Shown here: positions 59,286-64,000 of the stretch, piece by piece
How the letters are laid out: each line of letters begins with the position of its first letter
Numbering within the stretch: position 1 is the first letter of the stretch
Assembly: GCF_002482975.1 (NCBI RefSeq)
Contig: NZ_DLHA01000028.1
Coordinates: forward strand, 1-64,000
Direction: 5' to 3'
Length of the DNA stretch: 64,000 nucleotides
Source of the DNA: Flavobacterium sp. UBA7680
Lineage (GTDB): Bacteria > Bacteroidota > Bacteroidia > Flavobacteriales > Flavobacteriaceae
Notes under the pieces: model-generated
What the model saw: the letters and a program-made list of their open reading frames with translations, nothing else
Told to the model about the DNA's origin: nothing
The model's database searches: none
Made by a program: the position numbers and the translations under genes

Positions 59286-59387
59286 TTTAAAAACATAAAC
59301 ATCAAATAATCAATATTTTAATATTATTTTTACTACTGACAAACCGTTGTCACAATGCCATTTTACCTTTACTAAAAAATAAGATTT

Positions 59388-59762
59388 ATGGAAACAAAAG
59401 ACGGAAAATTAGCAGTATATGCTGAAACCAGAGCAGACTGGCGCAAATGGCTGACAGAAAATAGTGTAAATGAAAAATCAGTCTGGCTGATTTTGTTTCA
59501 TAAAAAAAGCCAGACCAAAAGCATAAATTTAATTGAAGCTACAGAAGAAGCACTTTGTTTTGGCTGGATCGACAGTTTGTGCAAAAAACGCGACGGCGAA
59601 AGTTATTATCTTACCTTTTCGCATCGCAACCCAAAAACCAGCAAATGGAGTAAACCTAACATAGAAAGAGCCGAACGCATGATTCAAGAAAACTTAATGA
59701 CTGAACACGGACAAAAGTTAATTGACATCGCCAAAGAGCAAGGAAAGTGGATTACAGATTAA
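59388..59762 (+). CDS. YdeI/OmpD-associated family protein, C-terminally truncated
   Basis: 124 residues, compared with about 190 in typical members. The conserved part is intact: DWRKWLTENSVNEKSVWLILFHK, EEALCFGWIDSLCKK, and SHRNPKTSKWSKPNIERAERM, ending near GKWITD. The expected C-terminal helical part (the alanine-rich R-R region) is missing. The stop is followed within 12 bases by a dispersed repeat element, so the 3' end was probably lost when that element arrived. It may be a remnant or a working short form. Confidence 0.72.
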   Translation: METKDGKLAVYAETRADWRKWLTENSVNEKSVWLILFHKKSQTKSINLIEATEEALCFGWIDSLCKKRDGESYYLTFSHRNPKTSKWSKPNIERAERMIQENLMTEHGQKLIDIAKEQGKWITD

Positions 59763-59772
59763 TAGAATAATT

Positions 59773-59868
59773 TGGGCGTTTCCTACGGCCGGGCTGTACA
59801 CTATATCTTTTATGGTGAACCCCACCATAAAAGGATGTCGCTTCCATCCCTAACGCAAATCCGGTTTC
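59773..59868. repeat. Dispersed GGGCGTTTCCTACGGCC element
   Basis: The element opens with GGGCGTTTCCTACGGCCGGGC and has an inner palindrome TTTTATGGTGAACCCC and ACCATAAAA. It ends with ATCCCTAACGCAAATCC. Elements with this layout (GGGCGT...CTACGG...GGGCTGTAC...ATCCCTAACGC) are recalled from many Bacteroidota genomes as an intergenic repeat. No gene in it. Confidence 0.65.
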
Positions 59869-59945
59869 ATAAGAACATTGTTTTTTAATTGATCATTTTA
59901 GACAAAAAAGATTATTTTTAAAACAAAATTCAACAACCCGATTTG

Positions 59946-60377
59946 ATGAAAATAACAGAAATTACAAAAAGTGATTTTGAACCTTTAAAAATCCTATTTT
60001 TAAAAGAAAGACAAAGAACATTTTCGTGGCTTGATACATCAGAATTTAAATTAGACGATTTTGAAAAACATACGCAGGGAGAATATATTTTAGTGGCACA
60101 TATTAATGAAATTCCGGTTGGTTTTATTTCGATTTGGATGCCAAATAGTTTCATTCACCATCTATATGTTGACCAAGAATATCAAGGCCAGAAAATTGGA
60201 ACCGAATTATTGAAAGCAGCCATTCAAAAAACTAAATTTCCGCTCACTTTAAAATGCTTAGAAAACAACATCAAAGCCGTTGAATTTTATAACAAAACAG
60301 GATTTATTGAAAAAGAAAAAGGGCGTTCTGAAAACGGAACTTACATTTTATTTGAGCTTTCAAAAGATATTAATTAA
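59946..60377 (+). CDS. GNAT-family N-acetyltransferase
   Basis: 143 residues from ATG 59946 (the TTG three bases upstream is less likely). Standard GNAT layout: VAHINEIPVGFISIW, then HHLYVDQEYQGQKIGTELL with the acetyl-CoA loop QGQKIG, and KCLENNIKAVEFYNKTGF. Transfers acetyl to an amine; the target is unknown. The next gene starts 11 bases after the stop. Confidence 0.9.
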   Translation: MKITEITKSDFEPLKILFLKERQRTFSWLDTSEFKLDDFEKHTQGEYILVAHINEIPVGFISIWMPNSFIHHLYVDQEYQGQKIGTELLKAAIQKTKFPLTLKCLENNIKAVEFYNKTGFIEKEKGRSENGTYILFELSKDIN

Positions 60378-60388
60378 AATTCAAAACC

Positions 60389-60778
60389 ATGAATCAGGAA
60401 ATCCAGGCATACAACGATTCTCAAAATGCTGAAGACAAAAAAATATGTGATATTTTAAGTGTTGAAATTAATGATTTCCTGCAAGAAGCCGAAAGCAAAA
60501 TCTGGCATCGGCATCCGGTTTGGTTTTTAGACGGAAATCCTGTTGCAGGTTATAGCAAACTTAAAGATTCTGTCAGACTGCTTTTTTGGAGCGGACAATC
60601 TTTTGATGAAAGCGGACTTCAAAATGAAGGAAGCTTTAAAGCCGCCGAAGCGCGTTATACAAGCGCAGATCAAATCAATATTGACGATTTAAAAAGATGG
60701 CTCGATAAAGCCAGAAACATTCAATGGGATTATAAAAATATCGTGAAACGCAAAGGCGTTTTAATTCGCTTGAAATAA
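60389..60778 (+). CDS. DUF1801-family protein
   Basis: 129 residues. The pattern SKIWHRHPVWFLDGNPVAGYS, KDSVRLLFWSGQSFDE and KAAEARYTSADQINIDDLKRWL matches DUF1801 (YdhG-like fold). Function unknown. Probably co-transcribed with the GNAT gene 11 bases upstream. Confidence 0.82.
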   Translation: MNQEIQAYNDSQNAEDKKICDILSVEINDFLQEAESKIWHRHPVWFLDGNPVAGYSKLKDSVRLLFWSGQSFDESGLQNEGSFKAAEARYTSADQINIDDLKRWLDKARNIQWDYKNIVKRKGVLIRLK

Positions 60779-60857
60779 TTTAAACTTTTAAAACACTTTA
60801 AAGCAACCATTTAACTTTTTTTTCATCTATAAATAAACTAACCTAAAATTTAAACCG

Positions 60858-61271
60858 ATGAAAAAATACTTACTTCTTCTTATTTTAATTGCATTCTCTT
60901 CCTGTAATGATAATGATGATAATCGTTCTGACGAAAACCGCTTAGAAGGCAAATGGAGCTGGATTCGCACTTCTGGCGGATTTGGAGGCCCAACAAGTTC
61001 AGAAACATCAGATCAAAAAGTTGTAATTGAGATCTCAAATTCTACAATTAAAACGTATATAAACGGAAATCTGTCGCAGCAGCAGAAATTTTTTATAACA
61101 ACAAAAAAATCTGTTTTTGGAGGAGACAGAAAAATGATCGTTATTGATAAAAGCGATTCTTTTACACAAGAATTTTATTTGGACAGATCATTTGAATTTC
61201 ACAACAATAAACTCTATTTAATAGACGAATGTGTTGACTGCTCAACATCAGAATATGAACGCATTAAATAG
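60858..61271 (+). CDS. Small lipoprotein, possibly lipocalin-like
   Basis: 137 residues. Lipobox FSSC, lipidated at C16, followed by an Asn/Asp run. The mature part begins NRLEGKWSWIRTSGGFGG, reminiscent of lipocalin-like lipoproteins, and ends with a CVDC pair and YERIK. The beta-strand alternation fits a small barrel. The family is not certain. Confidence 0.7.
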   Translation: MKKYLLLLILIAFSSCNDNDDNRSDENRLEGKWSWIRTSGGFGGPTSSETSDQKVVIEISNSTIKTYINGNLSQQQKFFITTKKSVFGGDRKMIVIDKSDSFTQEFYLDRSFEFHNNKLYLIDECVDCSTSEYERIK

Positions 61272-61375
61272 TTATGAATTATGGGTTATGAATTAATTTA
61301 TCATTGAAGTTTTAATTTATAATTCAAAACTCACAATTAAAAATTAATAATCAATAATTAACAATTAATATTTAA
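61272..61375. repeat. AT-rich palindromic spacer
   Basis: The 169-bp gap contains ATGAATTATGGGTTATGAATTAA and many TAATTCAA/AATTAA words able to fold back. Similar to 49806-49876. No gene is apparent. Confidence 0.4.
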
Positions 61376-61404
61376 TAAATTTTTATCGATAAACAATAAA
61401 TTAC

Positions 61405-61412
61405 TATATTTG
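61405..61412 (+). promoter_or_regulatory. Likely -7 element for the DUF2975-XRE pair
   Basis: TATATTTG is an exact TAnnTTTG match, 28 bases before the ATG at 61441. No clear TTG at -33. Confidence 0.4.
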
Positions 61413-61440
61413 TTGCATACTTATTTTAAATCAAAATATT

Positions 61441-61980
61441 ATGTCAACAAGATCAACTTACATTTTAAAGCTCCTAAACGTAATGTCATGGATTGCTTTT
61501 ATTGGGCTTTGTGTCAAAGCAGGAACACTTTTAGCCTCTTACGGGGTTAGTATGTTTATCAGCGAAGTTGGAGCAAAAAACCTGCAGTTAGGTTTAGATT
61601 TGTCTCCGTTAAAAGCGTACGACGTTGTCGATTACTCTATTATGGTTTTCTCTATTACGGTAATTACAATTTTAGAAGCTTTGGTATTTTATTCTGTAAT
61701 TCAAATTTTCATGAAGATTAATTTTGTCAGTCCGTTTCATGAAACAATTGGAAAACTAATCCAGAAAATGAGCGGATTCTCCTTACTTGTTGGCATATTT
61801 AGCAACATAACCGTTAATTATTCTCAAAAATTTACTGCAATAGGAATCCAGCTTCCAAATCTTACTGAACATATCGGACTTGGAGATGCATTCTTATTTT
61901 TTGCCGGAATTTTATATTTTATCTCACAGCTTTTTGCAAAAGGAATCGAACTTCAAAAAGAAAGCGAATTAACCATATAA
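61441..61980 (+). CDS. DUF2975-family membrane protein
   Basis: 179 residues with four hydrophobic helices (about 13-38, 60-85, 105-125, 145-165). The layout and the FVSPFHETIGKLIQKMS segment after helix 2 fit DUF2975. Such genes are often followed by a tiny Cro-type regulator, as here with 3 bases between. Function unknown. Confidence 0.83.
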   Translation: MSTRSTYILKLLNVMSWIAFIGLCVKAGTLLASYGVSMFISEVGAKNLQLGLDLSPLKAYDVVDYSIMVFSITVITILEALVFYSVIQIFMKINFVSPFHETIGKLIQKMSGFSLLVGIFSNITVNYSQKFTAIGIQLPNLTEHIGLGDAFLFFAGILYFISQLFAKGIELQKESELTI

Positions 61981-61983
61981 GTT

Positions 61984-62190
61984 ATGCCAATTATAGTAAA
62001 TTTAGACGTAATGATGGCTAAACGAAAAATGTCATTAAATGAACTTTCAGAAAAAGTTGATTTGACCTTATCTAATCTTTCCATATTAAAAACGGGCAAA
62101 GCAAAAGCCGTTCGTTTTAGCACACTCGAAGCAATCTGCAAAGTTCTGGAATGCCAGCCCGGAGATATTTTAGAGTTTGTCGAAGAATAA
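61984..62190 (+). CDS. YozG-like Cro/C1-type small regulator
   Basis: 68 residues. Whole-chain helix-turn-helix: NLDVMMAKRKMSLNELSEKV, DLTLSNLSILKTGKAKAV, and RFSTLEAICKVLECQPGDIL. Predicted to bind DNA as a dimer and regulate the DUF2975 operon. Starts 3 bases after the partner's stop. A terminator follows at 62222. Confidence 0.9.
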   Translation: MPIIVNLDVMMAKRKMSLNELSEKVDLTLSNLSILKTGKAKAVRFSTLEAICKVLECQPGDILEFVEE

Positions 62191-62221
62191 GGTATTAGAA
62201 TATTATTCGTAATTTCGTATT

Positions 62222-62248
62222 AAAGAGAACTTTAGGTTCTCTTTTTTG
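62222..62248 (+). terminator. Intrinsic terminator after the XRE gene
   Basis: AAAGAGAAC and GTTCTCTTT form a 9-bp stem with loop TTTAG and T-run. Confidence 0.85.
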
Positions 62249-62275
62249 ATTCAATAACTTTCTAAAACCATCAAA

Positions 62276-62872
62276 ATGAATATCTTAATCGTATACAGTC
62301 ATCCGAGCAAAAAGTCCTATACATTTCAGGTTTTAGAACAATTAAAATCTGCTATAGCAAAACAAAACTGGAATTTTGAAGTTTCAGATTTATACGCTTC
62401 CAATTTTCAAAGCGATATGTCTGAAGAAGAATATGAAAGAGAAGGATTTGTAAAACTCAATCTTCCCATTCCTAAAGACGTTTTAGCAGAACAGCAAAAA
62501 ATCGAAAAAGCCGATTGTATTATTTTTCTATATCCCGTTTGGTGGAGCGATTGCCCCGCAAAACTAAAAGGCTGGTTCGACCGCGTTTTTTCGGTTGGAT
62601 ATGCTTACGGACAAATCCACGATTTCCCGAAAATGAAAATAATTCCGTTTGGACTTGTAATCTGCACCGCCGGACATCCAAATACTTTTTTAACCGAAAT
62701 TAAAATGGCGCAAAGTATGGAAACCATAATGCTCGAAGATCGTTTGGGAAAACGCTTTGAAAATAAAGAAATGCTGATTCTGGGCGGAACTTTAGAGTTG
62801 GAAAATGTTATGGAAAATCATTTTTTACAAATTCAAAAAGCCGTTGAAAAAATTAAAAGTTATATTGCCTAA
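62276..62872 (+). CDS. NAD(P)H oxidoreductase, flavodoxin-like fold
   Basis: 198 residues. FMN/FAD-binding IVYSHPSKKSYTFQVLEQL at the start, then the central IFLYPVWWSDCPAKLKGWFDRVFSVGYAY block (in pieces) typical of the KefF/NQO family. Two-electron quinone or azo reductase, cytosolic. Length normal. The NTF2-like gene follows 36 bases later. Confidence 0.9.
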   Translation: MNILIVYSHPSKKSYTFQVLEQLKSAIAKQNWNFEVSDLYASNFQSDMSEEEYEREGFVKLNLPIPKDVLAEQQKIEKADCIIFLYPVWWSDCPAKLKGWFDRVFSVGYAYGQIHDFPKMKIIPFGLVICTAGHPNTFLTEIKMAQSMETIMLEDRLGKRFENKEMLILGGTLELENVMENHFLQIQKAVEKIKSYIA

Positions 62873-62908
62873 AAAATAGAAACTCATATTATAAAACAAT
62901 CCCAAATA

Positions 62909-63247
62909 ATGACAATAGAAGAAATAATGGACATACAAATGTCTGCTTTTAACAATAGATCCATACAACAAATGATGCCTTTGTACAGTGATGATATTAA
63001 AGTTTATAATTTTCAGGATCTTACATTAGTAATAAACGGCAAAAAAGAATGCGAAGAAATGTTTGTCAACCTTTTTAAACAATCGCCAAATTTGAATGCC
63101 GAAATAATAAAATCCATCTTTTTTGATAATAAAGTAATACTCCACGAATATGTTTCTGGTCGAAATGGCGATGATACTAAAAAAGAGCAAGTTGTTATTT
63201 TTGAGATAACAAATCAAAAAATAAGCAGAATGGATATCATGAGATAA
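62909..63247 (+). CDS. NTF2-like (SnoaL-type) small protein
   Basis: 112 residues with a cone-like alpha/beta layout: an N-terminal helix IMDIQMSAFNNRSIQQMM, then YSDDIKVYNFQDL and a four-strand sheet with HEYVSGRNGDDTKKEQVVIFEI. The family includes SnoaL cyclases and dehydratases or simple binding proteins. No catalytic residues can be assigned. Confidence 0.82.
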   Translation: MTIEEIMDIQMSAFNNRSIQQMMPLYSDDIKVYNFQDLTLVINGKKECEEMFVNLFKQSPNLNAEIIKSIFFDNKVILHEYVSGRNGDDTKKEQVVIFEITNQKISRMDIMR

Positions 63248-63283
63248 TAAAGCATTTTTTAATTTTTTAAACTAACTAATAAA

Positions 63284-64000
63284 ATGAAATTATTCAATTT
63301 TCTAAAAAGTAAACCCGCAAATACAAAAGAAGAAAGACTGGAAAATTATCCAGAAATGTTGAATTGCAAATTATTATTTATTGATCAACCAAAAGTAGAT
63401 GCCGATAAAATTTTAGACGAATTAAAAAAACATTTTGATAATGTTGAAAATATCAGTCAGGATAAATCTTATATATTTCAATTTCCCGAATTTAAAATTG
63501 AACTTGAAGATGCAACACTTCCTGCTCAATGTTTAATTGCTGTTCCTGATGATAATAAATTTGATGTAGAAATTCCTGATGTTGCTTTTCAGCAAAACTG
63601 GCATTGGAGTGAGGCAAATGAAATTGTAGAAAAATGTAATTATGAAATCTTAATTACAGATTTTATGTCAAGAAATTTACCTCATAAGGAAAGAGTAAAT
63701 CTATACATGACTTTTTTAACCGCAGTAACCAAAGTAACGCAGCCAAATGCAATTTATTCCTTTCATGGAGAAAAAATAGTAGATCCGGTTCAATTAATTG
63801 AAAATTGGGAAAGCGGGCAAAAACCAATTCTCGACGTACTTTGCAATATAAGATTATACAATATATCCGATTCTGAAAATAATGAATTGATAATGGACAG
63901 CGTTGGGCTTCACTCTTTTGGACTTCCGGATTTTCAAATTCAATTCTCAGGATTTGAAGCCAATGATATAGCAAATCTTCTTTGGAACTATGTGTATTAT
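63284..64000 (+). CDS. DUF4261-like protein (3' end outside window)
   Basis: ATG at 63284 opens a frame that stays open to the end of the window, 239 codons. The start MKLFNFLKSK is followed by LLFIDQPKVDADKILDELKKH and, later, YSFHGEKIVDPVQLIENW and MDSVGLHSFGLPDFQIQFSG, a layout I recall from DUF4261, a family often near SUFU/Imm-type genes. No signal peptide. The end of the protein is missing here. Confidence 0.7.
   Translation, partial: MKLFNFLKSKPANTKEERLENYPEMLNCKLLFIDQPKVDADKILDELKKHFDNVENISQDKSYIFQFPEFKIELEDATLPAQCLIAVPDDNKFDVEIPDVAFQQNWHWSEANEIVEKCNYEILITDFMSRNLPHKERVNLYMTFLTAVTKVTQPNAIYSFHGEKIVDPVQLIENWESGQKPILDVLCNIRLYNISDSENNELIMDSVGLHSFGLPDFQIQFSGFEANDIANLLWNYVYY

Overview
This 64 kb window is a low-GC, gene-dense piece of a Bacteroidota chromosome, almost certainly a Flavobacterium or close relative. 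Support: two SusC/SusD outer-membrane pairs, lipoproteins with Bacteroidota-type lipoboxes, promoters of the TTG-N19-TAnnTTTG class, A-rich leaders instead of Shine-Dalgarno sites, a Rho factor with a long disordered insertion, and many small families of dispersed palindromic repeats between genes. I saw no rRNA, tRNA, CRISPR array, transposase or prophage.

1-13.7 kb is a sulfur island, all on the + strand. It holds the end of one sulfatase, a 39-residue membrane peptide, a fatty acid hydroxylase-type membrane protein, a rhodanese-thioredoxin fusion, a second sulfatase and a YeiH-type putative sulfite/sulfate transporter. After a 710-bp gap with a canonical promoter and a tiny Met-Cys-Ser-Cys-Cys reading frame come a third sulfatase, serine acetyltransferase (cysE), cysteine synthase (cysK), a family 2A encapsulin shell protein and, overlapping it by 17 bp, a cysteine desulfurase with a disordered N-terminal extension of about 240 residues. 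Read together: sulfate release from organic esters, sulfur transport, cysteine synthesis, then sulfur mobilisation and probably storage inside a protein nanocompartment. A SusC/SusD pair follows (14.0-18.4 kb).

18.6-28.7 kb holds amino-acid and peptide catabolism: ornithine aminotransferase divergent from an Lrp/AsnC regulator across a repeat-filled gap, then an M28 peptidase, a cyanophycinase-like S51 peptidase and a penicillin acylase-like Ntn hydrolase in a tight run, a dienelactone hydrolase family protein, a DUF3667 membrane protein and a second M28 peptidase. 28.8-38.8 kb holds housekeeping and signalling genes: rho, DUF4293, a NarL-type regulator with its histidine kinase, a YfcE-type phosphoesterase, a large flotillin-like protein, truA and an ABC exporter. 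38.8-49.0 kb is a proposed protein/peptide uptake locus: LytS-type kinase, large zinc metalloprotease, SusC, SusD and LytTR response regulator.

49.2-64 kb is accessory in character: a NUMOD4/HNH-like protein, lpdA, then a run of poorly characterised genes (SPFH-SHOCT protein, two zinc-ribbon proteins, a DUF6620-like protein, DUF2314-ankyrin, TPM domain, suppressor-of-fused domain, arginase family), followed by small single genes (truncated YdeI, GNAT, DUF1801, lipoprotein, DUF2975 with a Cro-like regulator, flavodoxin-fold oxidoreductase, NTF2-like, partial DUF4261). The SPFH-to-SUFU run is the least understood locus. The encapsulin/sulfur island with a possible cysteine-sensing leader is the most interesting. 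All functional statements rest on reading the sequence and recalled family knowledge; no search was run.
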